Of a stretch of DNA of 64,000 bases, positions 1 through 12,034 are shown piece after piece. The stretch is taken from contig CM060064.1 of NCBI GenBank assembly GCA_030533445.1, forward strand, positions 4,963,916-5,027,915, written 5' to 3'. Within the stretch, counting starts at the first letter, position 1. Each line of letters starts with the position of its first letter. The position numbers and the translations under genes are program-made. This DNA comes from Cyprinodon diabolis. Taxonomy: Eukaryota > Chordata > Actinopteri > Cyprinodontiformes > Cyprinodontidae. Under the pieces are notes generated by a model. It had not been told where the DNA came from. It saw nothing but the letters and a program-made list of their open reading frames with translations, and searched no databases.

Positions 1-44
1 TTTAGAGGTGTTAATCTGAAGTTCAATTTTTATTGTGTAATTAC

Positions 45-148
45 TGTATGTTCTCAGGCTACTTTTTACTTTTACTTTAGTTGAAATACCATCAAGTAGT
101 GCTACACTCACTCAGGTACAATTTTTGGTACTCTACCCACCTCTGGTC
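45..148 (-). mobile_element. DNA transposon terminal fragment (hAT-like)
   Basis: Read on the - strand, this begins with a CAGAGGTGGGTAGAGTAC-type terminus and continues with repeated AAGTA/AAAGTA subterminal motifs. That is the usual end of a very common teleost non-autonomous DNA transposon. Only one end lies in the window and no transposase is visible. Superfamily assignment is from motif resemblance only. Confidence 0.45.
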
Positions 149-1204
149 AGTAATAACTTACAAAGGAGATGAATTTTCTAGATAAATACAACTATGAGAT
201 AGAGGAAAGAGAGTACACTCAGCCACACTGACTGCCCTTGTGTGATTTATAAATGGAGGCAGGGTTGAACAAATAAATGGACAAAATAACATGAGTGTTG
301 CCTTGGTTAGAGAACTTTTCAAGGCTAAAATAACAGTCTGCTCTGCCACCAATGCTTGCTATATATAAAATCTTCCTCAACACAAATCCATTTGGTGCCT
401 TGTATTCTGATGTTTTAGAACTACTGACCAAAAAAGTAGAAAAAGGGACCACAAGCTTCCGTTTAAGGCTCTCTTAACAGAATATGAACACAGGTAAGGC
501 TTCTACATTGTTTTTTTTTTTTTTTTTTTATATGTCGAGTCTCTTTAGCATCAGCCGCTGCTAAATATAAAAGAAGTAAAGAAAGCTGTAAATTAGAATC
601 CGTTTACTCTACTGTGGGGGGAAAAAAGGATGTGGCAGTGGGGTTAGTTTTAAATAAGAGATGTGAGTAAAGTTAACATCTTCTCTAAACCTTACAGATT
701 TTTTTTGTACATCTTCTGACTGTTTCAGAAAAATAGAAAGGAACAAATATTATCCTGAAGTTACTTTATGGTCATGAGAGGTGTAGCAATGACACATTCG
801 TCTTTCACACCAAAAAGCAGACACAAGTGGCTGGTGCATTGAATAAGAAGAACCTAGCCTTCACTGTCAGGACCAGAAATTAGAAAAGTTTGTTGAGAGG
901 TGAACATTAGGTTTGAATGTGATTTTTCAGGTTCACTCTGCACAACTTTCAGTATTTGTCAAAACACTGTCTATTAAAACATTTCCGAAGGTTTGCAGGT
1001 AGTGCTATCCAGATCTTGGAAACTCCATGAACAACGATTATTCTGTTTTTCCCATTAGTGTTTTTACATTTGGAAATAAAAAATTAAGAAAACATGTTCA
1101 AATTAAGTAACCCCTTTTTGTTCAATTAAGTAAATTTGAAGAAACAATAGCAAAAAAAAAAAGAAAAAACCAACAAAAACAATTTGGTGTAACAGCTTTC
1201 TTAC
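149..1204. other. No gene recognised
   Basis: AT-rich unique-looking DNA with a T run near 512-529. Short frames of 64-77 codons here lack conserved motifs and are treated as chance. Confidence 0.5.
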
Positions 1205-1490
1205 AGCTTGCTGTCATCCTTATTGCCTCAGCAGATGGCTACTCACTCTGAGCGTAGTCCTGCTGCAGGTTTCTTCCTGTTAAAAGGGTTCAAAAGTTGT
1301 TCCTCTCTACTGTTGCTACAAGCATGCTTAGTGTGAGAGGTTGTATTTGAGTCAATGAATCAATGCAATCAGCTGGTTTTCCTTAGATAGAAAACTTTGA
1401 ATCAATTTGACTGTATGATCTGGTCAACTGTAAAGTGCCTTTAGATGACATGTGTTGTGATTTGGCGCTATATAAACAAACTGAATTGAA
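1205..1490 (+). mobile_element. 5'-truncated L2 LINE, 3' UTR only
   Basis: This matches, in + orientation, the 3' untranslated segment of the longer L2 copy at 60826-62936. Shared blocks include the TTTCTTCCTGTTAAAAG block, the ACAAGCATGCTTAGTGTGAG block and the terminal GGCGCTATATAAA...CTGAATTGAAT tail. It carries no coding sequence. Such 3' ends are typical of L2 elements truncated at their 5' side during target-primed reverse transcription. Confidence 0.8.
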
Positions 1491-3418
1491 TAAAAAAACT
1501 TACATAGAAAATACTTATTTCTCAAATACTATAAAAATAAGTATAGATGTGTATTAGAATCTAAATCCTAGTTGAGACCTGGTAGTACTATTGTCACACT
1601 ATTTGAAATCTGTCTTAGGTTTTAGTAAATAAAAAAGACTGGAATAACACACTAAACACCTTTCTATAGGAGGTGTTTCATTTTAGTTAAGCCACCACTG
1701 ATATTTCAACATGTTAAAAAGTTCCCTGGAACTAGCATCACAACCTTATAATTAATGAACACTGCACATCACACCTAAATACTGCAGAAAATCTGGTAAT
1801 AGCTTTAAGCAAAGGGTTGGTTAAACTGATTTTTTATGAAGATATTGTTTGGTCTGTTTTTAATCCATACCCTCATCTCCTAAGGAACCATCATGTGTAG
1901 AATTTATCTAATGATCCAAATCCAATAGGAGGGCCCCTTAGAAAAGGAACATGCATTTTGTTCACAATGCACAATGACCGATGCATTCTTACATCTACAC
2001 AGAGAAAAATATTCAGTTTACATAAGATTGAGGCTATGGAGTCATATTTCGGTTTATTTAGGTGAGCTTTAGTTCTTTGATACTGTCAACAACAAAAAAC
2101 CCAACAAAGGTTATCAGCACATTATCAATGTTTAAGACTGAGGAATTTGGGATGATATTGATATGAATTTGACTTTTGTGGCCAATGCCCATTTTATTAT
2201 CAGCTCTAAGTTTTATTAAATATTTTTTAATCTTTGAACATCTACAGTGCTGGCATAGTGCCTCTGGTTCATTTAAAAGCAAACCCTGTAATGGTCTTTT
2301 AGTTCTTTTTTTCAGCTATTGGCTGTAACTGAAAAATCATCTACCACTTTATCACGATCCCTACAGCACTGAGGATTTCTGAAGCATGTGAATAGTTCCT
2401 CCAAATAAATTTCTCCTTATCCATGGAAACACTTATGTCTGCCGCATCCACCCATTAGATTTTAGCCTACAATCCATCTCAGAAGTTTAAAATAATTTTG
2501 CAATGCCTTAGGGGCTGAGATTGCCTTTAACTGGGGTTATTTCTAAACCTAAGAACAAATTGAACACAAGAATGAGGAACTCCAAACCAGACTGCACTAC
2601 CTCTGTTTTTTTAACCCACCATTTTGTACTAAGCACCTTGAATCAAATGTGTGCACAACAGACACATCTTAACTGCAACTGGACTTTCTCCTTTAGAGAT
2701 TCCATTTGTGTGAACGGAAAATAACTTAGTTCACTCGTTTTAATACCATCAGCTGTTGCTCTCCACCTGTGAACTATGCCATGGCCTAGCCCTATTCTAT
2801 ATTTTATAAACACTTCATTTTTAGAAACTTAAACCAAACTTATTTTAACAAGAAAAACATTTTCTCCAGTGTACTATAGAGATCTTAAACTAATCTGAGA
2901 ATTTCTGATTATTCCTGAGTTTTTCTGAATATTCCCTTTAATGATTTAATAACCAGAGGAATTACATCTAATCAGTTACAAAGAAACAACCAGCCAGCTG
3001 AATATTTAGTCCCACACTCTGTACAGCCTTCAAATACCTATTTTGCTTTAGCTTCTCAGGATATGCTGTAGATCAATTTTTACACCTTAGGTGTTATGCT
3101 AGATTAGGTATTTAGCTGTAACTTTGACTTATCTAAGGTAAATGTCACATTTTTAAAGAGCTTGTTTAAACATCTGATCCCGATTTTAGCTTTCATACCT
3201 TATCCACACAAAAGTTTGGCTAGACAAAGCTAATTATCCACTCGAATGCAAATCAAGCAATATGAAAAACCTTTTAATTGCAGTTTTTGTAAAATTATTA
3301 TAATTGAACCTAAACATGCCTGTAAGAAAAAACATATCCATACAGTAAATTTGTAAGTTTGATAAATTTACATTTCTTCCAAATGTTTAAATTGATACAT
3401 TTATTCTTTTAATTGAAA
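1491..3418. other. No gene recognised; upstream flank of mc2r
   Basis: AT-rich DNA without a convincing coding frame. Frames at 2058-2282 and 2521-2724 are short and motif-free. The mc2r promoter and any non-coding first exon should lie here or further left, but no TATA box or binding site can be assigned from sequence alone. Confidence 0.45.
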
Positions 3419-3495
3419 GTTTAATATTTCTTTTTACCTTCATTTTTTCTAGGCATTCGTTCACAAGTTTTTCAGCATTTAATTCAGCTAAGACA
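3419..3495 (+). other. Candidate 3' splice site and 5' UTR of mc2r
   Basis: A pyrimidine-rich tract ends in TTTTTTCTAG, with the AG at 3451-3452, 43 bases before the mc2r start codon. This resembles a splice acceptor, so the coding exon may be preceded by a non-coding exon further upstream. It is an inference from consensus only; the alternative is that transcription starts just upstream and the signal is fortuitous. Confidence 0.4.
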
Positions 3496-3848
3496 ATGAA
3501 TAATACTGCAATGAACCAAACAGACTGTCCTGAGGTAAAGGTCCCTTTTCCTGTCTTCTTCACCGTTGGAATTGTCAGCCTGGCTGAGAACCTCTTGGTT
3601 GTGGTGGCTGTCATACGCACCAGAAACCTCCACTCACCCATGTACTGCTTCATGTGCAGCTTGGCTGCCTTCAACACCATTGCCAGCTTGTCAAAAACCT
3701 GGGAAAACCTGATGATAGTTTTTGCTGATGTGGGGCACCTGAAGAAGAGAGGTCCTACTGAGACTGATCTAGATGATGTGATGGACTCCCTACTTTGCAT
3801 GTCATTTGTTGGCTCAATATCCAGTTTTCTGGCCATTGCTGTTGACAG
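3496..3848 (+). CDS. mc2r: Melanocortin receptor 2 (ACTH receptor), coding exon 1
   Basis: Encodes residues 1-117 and two bases of Arg118 of a 301-residue class A GPCR. MC2R binds ACTH at the cell surface of steroidogenic tissue, signals through Gs and cAMP, and in vertebrates needs the accessory protein MRAP. The N-tail has sequons at N2 and N7. TM1 spans about 16-40, and NLHSPMY leads into TM2 (about 50-75). Glu70 is at the ligand-pocket position of TM2, and TM3 (about 95-118) ends at the DR of DRY. Position 2.50, normally Asp in this family, is Asn60. The exon ends at the strong donor CAG^GTATGTAAG. The first ATG was chosen; an in-frame ATG at codon 6 is possible. MC2R rather than another subtype is called from the short N-tail and the TM2-TM3 segment (GHLKKRGPTET). 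Confidence 0.93.
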
Positions 3849-5419
3849 GTATGTAAGCAGGTCTCAGATTTGCTCATAAACATGTATCTTGTTAGGTTTA
3901 TCATGTATATTGCCAATCTGTTAACCAGATTAGATGGAGTAGAAGGCCTTCCTTCACATGGTGGCTTACAAATGTGTGAACAGAGGCCATCTAATGAGGA
4001 CAGTGTTCTTGTCTGTAAAAGATACACAGAATAAGGACACATCCTGGAGCCGGACTGATAGAGAAGGGCTATCTGTAATCCTGTGGCATAGAGGAAAGAG
4101 GCACAAAGGTCGGGGCATGGATGGTGTGTCAGTTTCCAGACAATTTCTTTGTGGTTGGTGCTACAACAAGTTGTTGTTCACTACATACCAAAATAAATAG
4201 TTTTACATGATGAGATAAAGTACAATTTAACATTATTGCCACTAGTTATAAAACTAAGAAAATGAAGTGTACGGAAGTTATCATTCAGAGTTGTAGGAAA
4301 ATATTCCTTTAATTGGGTTTTGCATTAAAGCATCTGTCCTTAACATTTTTCCTGCTTTACTTTAAGTAGGGTTAAAAATAGTGCTTTATGAACAGGACAA
4401 CCCAAGAGGACTATTTAAAAAGAGAGGAGCTTACACAAATATTGGGAAAGCACTAAAACACAGGGAGCAGCACTTCCAGACCCAGTGCCTTGAAAAACAA
4501 AGTTTTATTTCACAACGGTCGTGCGATCTATGACAGAGCAATTAATGCAATGGATAACCTTAAAATAAGATAGTTCACACTACACAGCTCCAGAGTTGAG
4601 GGTGTCAGGAGCCTGCACCACCGCATGACAGAAAAGCCAGCAGTGTATTAGGCAATCTTTCCTGTATTTATGCTATTTAAGCCGACAACTAAAGTGCAGA
4701 AATAATTTTTCATTAATTGTTTGCCCTCTGAGAAACCCCCCCCCCCCCACCAGCCCATGTTGAAGGCTTGAACGAGTAGTTATATGTTAATTTTTGTTAA
4801 TCCTTTCCTTTGTCAATTTAAATAACCTAAAGAAATACAAAGTAATCATTTTGAAGTTTTTTTTTTTATCTTAAGAACTAGGCTAAAATGAAAAGAATAA
4901 ACAATGTGATATATTTCAACAGAGGCATATCTTAAATACTAAACATGACCATTCTAAGAAACATCCTACATCTTTAGAGTAGAAAAATAGAAGACTAGAA
5001 ATTCGGTTTGATATATATAAATATATATAGCACATTTAAAAATATATCACTTAAATTAAAGATTGTTCTCCCAAGCACGATCTCGGATGCTGCTAAGTCA
5101 GTTTTATTTAAGGAGTGAACTAAAGAAAAGAAGAAGGAAGAAGAAAAGTAGACCAGGGAACTGACTAATTGGTTAAATCCTTACAATTGGAAAAAAGAAA
5201 AGTAATGGTTCTATGGTTTTACAACACGTCTTAAACATATAAACTCTAAATGAGATTTATGAAAATCAAAAAGCAATATGAACCATGTGGATCAAAAATA
5301 ACTTTTATGAGGACAGTCCAAAATCCAAAACCACAGGAACAAAGCAGAACAGAATTATAACTCAACATCATAAAGACACGCAATAATTACAGTCATTCCT
5401 AAGCCAGATAAAGGTAAAT

Positions 5420-5835
5420 GTATTTCCTACATATCTGTTTTAAGCACTGATTATAAACTCTTTGTATCAATAATCACTAAATGTTTGAAAAATATAATCC
5501 AAGACCTTACTGATAATGATCATACAGGATTTAGGCAGAATCATGACAATGTAAGACTGGGATTCCACCTCATTAATCACATCAAAAATAGTTACACTGA
5601 ATCAGTATTTATCAGCCTTGATGTAGAAAAAATATCTTTACTCATTTTGTTGGAAATATTGGAGTTTAACTATTAATTTGTTAAGGTCTAATGATAAAAC
5701 AATTGGATGTCTTGGATCTGTATGCTACTTTCCTACCGCCAGGATTAAAATAAATACAAGCTTATCCTAACCAGTATTCCTAGAGAAGGGATTTAGAAAA
5801 TTATACCCCCTTAGCCCAACTATGTTAATAATATT
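5420..5835 (+). mobile_element. L1-like LINE reverse-transcriptase fragment
   Basis: Translation across two frames gives RT-like pieces in the right order: a STDYKLFVSIITKCLKNII segment, an HTGFRQ segment, ISLDVEK (motif A region), a TARIKINTS segment and a PLSP segment. This order matches L1/Tx1-type reverse transcriptase. The RT is broken by a stop at 5674-5676 and frameshifts, with no endonuclease or 3' tail. A dead fragment inside mc2r intron 1. Confidence 0.6.
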
Positions 5836-5839
5836 AATA

Positions 5840-8820
5840 ATAATACATTTTTTTAACAGTGCCTTTCTGGACACTCAAGGTCACTTTACAGAAAATTAAA
5901 ATTAAAATACAAAAATACAAATACAGGAACATAAAAACAGCTATACATAGGGACAAGAGCAGTGTATTTACAAATAAGCGAGCTGGAACAGATGAGTTTC
6001 GAGTGGCTTTGAATAAGGAGAGAGAGTCAATACTGCAGAGGTTCGGAGGAAGTGAGTTCCACAGCTGGGGAGCAGAGCGGCTGAAGGCTCTGGGGGTACA
6101 CTGAGGTGGATTGAGGAGGATCTAAGTGAGTGGAAGGAGGTAGCAATGTGAAGTAGGTCTGACAGATATGGAGGTGCAAGGTTATGGATGGCTTTGAAAG
6201 TATAGAGAAGGATTTTAAATTGTATTCTGAACTGAACTGGAAGCCAATGGAGTTGGTGAAGGACAGGGGAAATATGATGAAAGGAGGAGAAACTATTGGT
6301 TTTTGATAGGGTGGATTTAGTGGCAACGAGGAGGAGTTTGATTTTATCAGTGTTTAGTTTAAGAAAGTTTGAGGTGAACCAGTCTTTAATTTCAAGTAGG
6401 CAGTTAGTAAGGGACAAGGAAGGAGTGAGGAAGTGGGTTTACTGGATAAAGCTCGATGTCATCTGCATAACAGTGAAAATAAATGTTGAATTTGTGAAAA
6501 ATACTGCCAAGGGGAAGGAGGTAGGTGATGAAGAGGAGGGGGCCAAGAACTGAGCCTTGAGGGACACCAGTAGTGACAGGGGGAGGGTGTGATGTGAAAG
6601 ATTTGAGTTGAATACACTGAGTGCGGTCAGAGAGATATGAGCAGAAGCAGTCAAGCGGGGTGTGAGAGATGCCAAGAGAGGATAATCTTTTGAGGAGAAT
6701 AGGGTGAGAAATGGTATCAAAGGCCGCACGTTTGTGATTTTTATTAGGGCGGTTTCAGTACTAGGAGAGGGGCAAAAACCAGACTGGAAAGGCTCGTAAA
6801 GAAAGGTGTGGAGTTGAGCAGACACTATTTTTTCAAGTACTTTAGAGATCAAGGGAAGATTTGAAATGGGACGAAGATTATTAAAGTTGGTGGGATCAGA
6901 ACCAGGTTTTTTCAGAATCGGGGAGACAGATACAGTTTTGTGAAGGGACAATACCAGAAGAGAGTGAGGAATGAATAATGGAAGTAATGAAGATGAGGAG
7001 GGAGGTAAGACAGGTTTTGACCAGAGCTGTGGGGATGGGGTCAAGAGAACAGGTAGAGGACTTGGATTTTTGAATGAGGTCAGAAATTTCAGAAGAAGTG
7101 AACAGTAGGAAGCAGGAGAATGACTGGCTTCGGAATTGCTGGTGAATTTTTTATTAAAAAAGGTTATCAAAGAATACTGACTTATTCTGACTTATCAAAC
7201 AAGTCTGACTTGAATACATGTAAGAAGGCAGGATATCAGGGGGGTCAAAAATCTTGTGCATAATAGAAAAGAGAGACTTGGAGTTTCGGTCATTGGAGGA
7301 GATAAGGTCAGAATAGTAGTTTGATTTAGTAATGGCTATTAAGTTTTAATAGTAAAGAAGCTGAGTTTTATGCTTTTCTTTGTGTATGGAGAGACCAGTT
7401 TTTTGTGGAGGCATTCAAGTTGCTGACCTTTGGCTTTCAAGAGGCGGAGCTCAGGAGTAAAGCAAGGGGCAGAGGGGGAAAAGGACACAGACCAGGTTTT
7501 GAGAGGGGCAAGGGAATTGAGAATATTCGAAAGTCCAGAGTTGTAGTGGGTGACAAGGTGGTCCGGAGAGGAAAGAGCAGGAATTGGGATATTGTCAATG
7601 TGGGAAGATAAAATGTCTGTGTTTATGTTCTTAATATTGCGGGAGGAAATCTGTCGGACAGGCTTGATTATGGAGAGAGTCAGGGAAATGTTGAAGGACA
7701 GAAGAAAGTGATCAGAAATATGGACATCATCAGCAGAAGAGTAGAGGGGATTAAACCAGAGCAGCAAATCAAATCCAGCGAATATCCTTTTATGTAGCTG
7801 GGGAAATAAACATACTGATGAAATCCAGAACTGTCCAGGCAGGAGGTAAAGTCTCTGGTGAGTGAAAGGTTTACATTGTCCATATAAATATTGAAATCAC
7901 CTAGGAGAATGACATTAGGAGAGAGAGTAGTCAGGTGGGTAAGTAGTATGGATAATTCATTTAAAAAGTCAGTTTGTGGTTTGGGAGGATGATAGACTAT
8001 GGCAATAAATATTGGAGTAGGACCAGGCAGTTCACATGCAAAGCATTCCATAGAGCGGAAAACTGGAGTCAATCGAACTGAAGTCAGCAGTCTGACTGGG
8101 ATATCGGCGAGAGCGCCGAGAAGTTGAACAGAATGATGGTATTGGATTGGAGTCAACAATGTGGAAATTCCGACAAGATCCACGGTGGATGTATCTCCAG
8201 CCGGGAAGGAGCATGATCTCTGGGTGTAGCTGGAGAACTGACGGTGGAGGCGCAGACAGAAGCCCACGGAGCAGGAGGAGATCAGCTGCCAAATACCAGG
8301 ACAAAAATGCCCCAGGGCGATGTAGAGTGGAAAGGACAGTCCAGAAGAGGATGAATTGTCTTTTTCTTTTTTCGTAAGTTATGTATTTAAGATGAACGAA
8401 GTGTTTTGAATGCAATCTTGTAGTTTGGCACTTCAAGCAAGTCAGTATAGTGGATGTTATTAGCAGGGCTAATGTCCAAGGCAATGTGCAATAAACAGTT
8501 CAGAAATCATTCGCACGTCGCTGTTATGCTACTTTTTGGTTGTCCTTAACATTTACGTCGGGCACTTTTTCCTTTTGCAGCACCGCCGCATTCTTCTCTC
8601 GCACGGGGGAATGGAAACAGAGCACCGTCGAGTGACTGGATATCTCTGGTCATTCGGCAAAGAATAATACTCTGATACAGTCCAAAAGTTCGCCAGGATG
8701 AAATTATTAAGTGCAAACTCCCAAAGCACACTAATATTTCGGTCCACTTTGCTTGAATGATGACGGTAACTTGCACTTCTGACACCAGTGTCGTGCCTTT
8801 TACTTCTTGTTTATATGCGT
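5840..8820 (-). mobile_element. Degenerate L2-type LINE with endonuclease and RT remnants
   Basis: On the - strand, 8267-7680 encodes an apurinic-type endonuclease piece with the LLGDFNIYMDN motif. Next, 7767-7339 covers the EN-RT linker and 7170-6439 the RT fingers (RPISNLPLISKVLEKIV, FQSGF). A CYADD active-site stretch lies near 6451-6478, and a thumb/C-terminal piece with HQLHWLPV spans 6417-5968. The frames are separated by frameshifts and deletions, so no functional protein is made. The 3' end near 5840 runs into an AATAATAATTA-like tail typical of L2. It lies antisense to mc2r in intron 1. Confidence 0.75.
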
Positions 8821-9689
8821 TACGTCTTCGGATGAAGTTAGCTATCTTTGCTAGTTTTCATGTGAGATTTGGCTAGCTTCAGCTTCCCTCTAAGATGCAT
8901 ATAGTTTACTCACAGTCTCCGTTGCGTGGGAATGACACGACAGGAATGCTGGATGAAGTTTACCATTTAATGACTGGTTGGATGATTACAACAGGCTGCA
9001 ATGATGCCTAGCTCCAACGAGGAATTGTCTTCTCGTCAAGTGGTGTCTTCTATGCAGCTTATCAAACAACTGAACTCAGGACACAGACAGCCAATATTAA
9101 TAACCAAGGATCCAACTGCCCTCTAGAGGCCACACGTAACATTACACTTACATTAGTCAATAACTTCTGTTAAGTCCTATGACTGAACTAAGACATTCAC
9201 TACAATATCAATATAGCATCTAGCAAGTAGTTTAAATGGACCACTGAACCACTGAAGATGTGAGAAGGAAAGACATGAAAAAAAAGGTGTCCAAAAGGGC
9301 TGGATCAGGGATCGAGGACCAAGACACCCATTACCGGTCCTCAGGCCAATGCCCTCTAAATCGAAGAGATACTGGTGACCCTTACTTCATCGACGAGAGT
9401 CCACGATTCCTCGGATCCAACAATTTTGACTGTCCGGGGTGGGTGGAGGTGGTTCAGCCGGAGGGCACAGGGGAGTGGAAGAAATAAGAATAGCTCATCA
9501 CATGAGCTGCAGGTGAGGTTCAGAACGTCAGCGTTAGGAGCAATGCGGGAGGAAAAAGGAAACCAATTAACACTAATATAGTAAGTAGTAAGGGGAGATC
9601 TGCGCTGATGCGCTGAGATCTGCGCTGATGCTACTGGTTGTAACCATTAAGTGAAAGCACATTTTGTTTAAAAAGGTTCACTTATTGGG
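8821..9689. other. Repeat-like DNA, no gene recognised
   Basis: Moderately GC-rich sequence that could be the 5' part of the neighbouring L2 or another repeat. A unit of about 20 bases containing AGATCTGCGCTGATGC occurs twice in tandem at 9597-9632. Frames at 9260-9487 and 9375-9581 have no recognisable domain. Confidence 0.4.
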
Positions 9690-10815
9690 TCATCCGATAA
9701 TCCTGGGACCAACCCCCGGTGCCGCCGGGTCTTTGGTCCTGGGATTATTGTATGTGAGTGTTATGTGTGAATGTGTGTCCGCGTTTTTTTTTTTTTCTTT
9801 TTCTTTTTCTGTGGTGCGAGTGGGGGCACTAGGGAGGGAAGGCGTGATTGAGATTGTGATTTTTTTTTTCTCTCTCCCAGGTTAGGGTCTGAACTGCCCC
9901 CTCTCCCAAACACATCTCAAGTCTCCGCTAAGTGCGGAGCCCATTCCCCCCGTCCTGCTCTCCCTCCGCTGGCTGGCATCGGGGCTTGCCGGGGCACTGG
10001 TGGAGCTCGAGGTTTGGGGTTGGATGCCCGGGTGGCTGCTGGCTCAGCAAGGCCCCCAGCAAGGCCCCCCAGCAAGGCCCCAGCAAGGCCCCGGAGTGCC
10101 GGCTCCTGTCTGGGGGTCGGGCGCCCCTGGGGCCTCAGATCCCTGGGGCCCAGGACAGTATTCACTTCAGGGTGGCCGGCTGGAGCCCGTGGACTCGTCC
10201 CCGCGGCTCCCCGGGGTGTCGGCATTGCGGTGGCTAGGGGACTTCCTCGGGGCAGTCTCTCCTCCTCCCTTAGTGGGGGTCTGATACAATATCCTGGGGT
10301 GGCCCCTCCTTGGTGCCTTCGCTCTTGGGGTCCCTTTAGGCGTCTGGGGCTTTAGGTCTCCTGGTGCTGAACTCAGTGCTCTGGGAGGTGTGCCTCTTTG
10401 GCTCTCCACAACCATTATTGAGCATTTTCTCTATGGATAAACTTTACATGCACAAGTGCACTCTCACAAACAACTACAGGTGCTTGGTATCAGGTACTCA
10501 GAGATCCACTTCCATACAAAAAGCCCACATTCATATCTTCAGGTAACACAGAGTACATGTCAGACTTAATAATACCACTTCAGCGATAGTTCCAAGGTGT
10601 TGCTTTATTGTATATCTCGTACCATTTTGGTTGTGCTGTTCCTTTTACATCTCGTTGCAGGTGATGGAGCAGACTGAAAATTTTTTGTCATTGTCTCCTT
10701 TCTATCTCCTCTTTCTTTCCTCTTTTCTCTCTTTTTTTTTCTTCTTCTATTTTTCTGCTCTATTTACATTGCAGTGTCCATATGAACTGTAAAACTTCCT
10801 GCATAATTATAATAA
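9690..10815 (+). repeat. GC-rich repeat of unknown class with 3' AATAAA
   Basis: A strongly GC-rich block (about 9900-10400) includes a tandem AGCAAGGCCCC motif (10047-10093). It is followed by pyrimidine-rich sequence and an ATAATAAAG polyadenylation-like signal near 10809. The base composition is sharply unlike its surroundings, which suggests insertion. Overlapping open frames on both strands reflect GC content, not a gene. It may be the untranslated part of a LINE, but I do not recognise the family. Confidence 0.45.
9697..9748. repeat. Inverted repeat, 16-bp arms
   Basis: Arms 9697-9712 (ATAATCCTGGGACCAA) and 9733-9748 (TTGGTCCTGGGATTAT) pair at 15 of 16 positions around a GC-rich loop that itself contains CCGG...CCGG. 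It sits at the left border of the GC-rich repeat and may be a structural end of that element. Confidence 0.7.
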
Positions 10816-12034
10816 AGAAATGTATATGCATGAAACAAGTGGAGCAATATGTCATTTGCCATACTGCTACATTTGTGAAAGTAAAATCTGTTGGGCTCTT
10901 TTTGGCATCAAGACAATTATTCTTATTGCCACATTGCCAGACAGGACACTGTTTAAAAAAAGAAAAGAAAAAAACATAGAGGAAAACAAAAAAATTGCTC
11001 AGTTTTGATTGTTTGTCTGGTTACCTGCCAAAGCGACAGGTAGGTAGATAAAAGTTATATCAGATTAGTATGTGGTGGTGCCAATTTCACGCCCTGATTG
11101 CATAATTTGTTATATCATTTTTCATGTTTCTGCAACAATTTAAATATGTTTCTTACCTTAACCCTTTTGAAATTGGCAAAATTGCTTTTAAAAACATCAA
11201 ATGTGGTCAACAAATTAGAGGCAGGGACATTAGAAGTCCTTCTACTCTAAGATATATATCCGATTATAGATCAGATACATAGTGACCCCTAAGTAGATTT
11301 TTTTTTCACTACACATGTTTGTTTTTAAAAATCTGTTTTTGAAGAAACTAACTATCACATCACATCCTTGTCATTACTTTAAGCTTATTTTTTTTTTATC
11401 TTAATGTATCTTAACTTAATTAATTATTGTTGTTCATATTTCTATTTTTAGTGCTAGAACAGCAATTTACTGCAGTTTCAAGTTAGCGCCTCTGCTGTTG
11501 TGCAGATATCTTCAAAAAGTGTCATCAATCTCAATAGAAAAATTATCTGGTATATAACTTGATCCTTTTTTTAATGTAGCTGTTTCAATAGCTATCATTT
11601 TTATGCTACTAATGTGGTTATTATTCTAATGATGTACCAGGGGTATTGTGCGGACTGCTATATGGTTGGTACAGTTTTTCCAGAATTTATAAGCTGAAGA
11701 TACAAATTTACCTCACAGCTATAAAGAATCTCAAATATGAGGAAAGTGGTTAGCATAGACACAGATACCTGATTTTACCAGCCCAATTAACACACCTCTT
11801 AAGACAGGGCAATACTCACCATGATGAGTGGGAACCCCTATGGTGGGCAATCATACATTAGTCATATATGTACTATGATGCTTCAATATGTTGCATATTT
11901 ACATTTGGTTAAGTATTTATTGTTACTGTTTCGATACACAAAACATGATCGATCATTGTGAGATGTCTGAAACTCTTTAATCCAAAAATCTTTTGCTAAT
12001 GACTCAAATTACTCCTTTTGTGTTTGTTACACAG

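Larger units (their letters stand above)
3849..12034 (+). other. mc2r: mc2r intron 1 (8,186 bp)
   Basis: Starts GTATGTAAG and ends TTTGTTACACAG, splitting the DRY arginine codon after its second base (phase 2). The stretch 3849-5410 shows no gene; it holds a C run near 4737-4748 and AT-rich DNA. The intron then contains an L1-like fragment, a long degenerate L2, a GC-rich repeat and about 1.2 kb of unremarkable AT-rich sequence (10816-12034). Confidence 0.9.

Noticed and set aside
3387..3836. 149-codon frame on the - strand opposite mc2r exon 1
   Set aside because: Shadow of the receptor exon on the other strand; no domain, and the + strand frame is a clear GPCR.
9917..10415. Overlapping frames of 82-113 codons on both strands
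   Set aside because: They lie in a GC-rich repeat where stops are rare; the Pro/Gly/Arg-rich peptides reflect composition, not coding.
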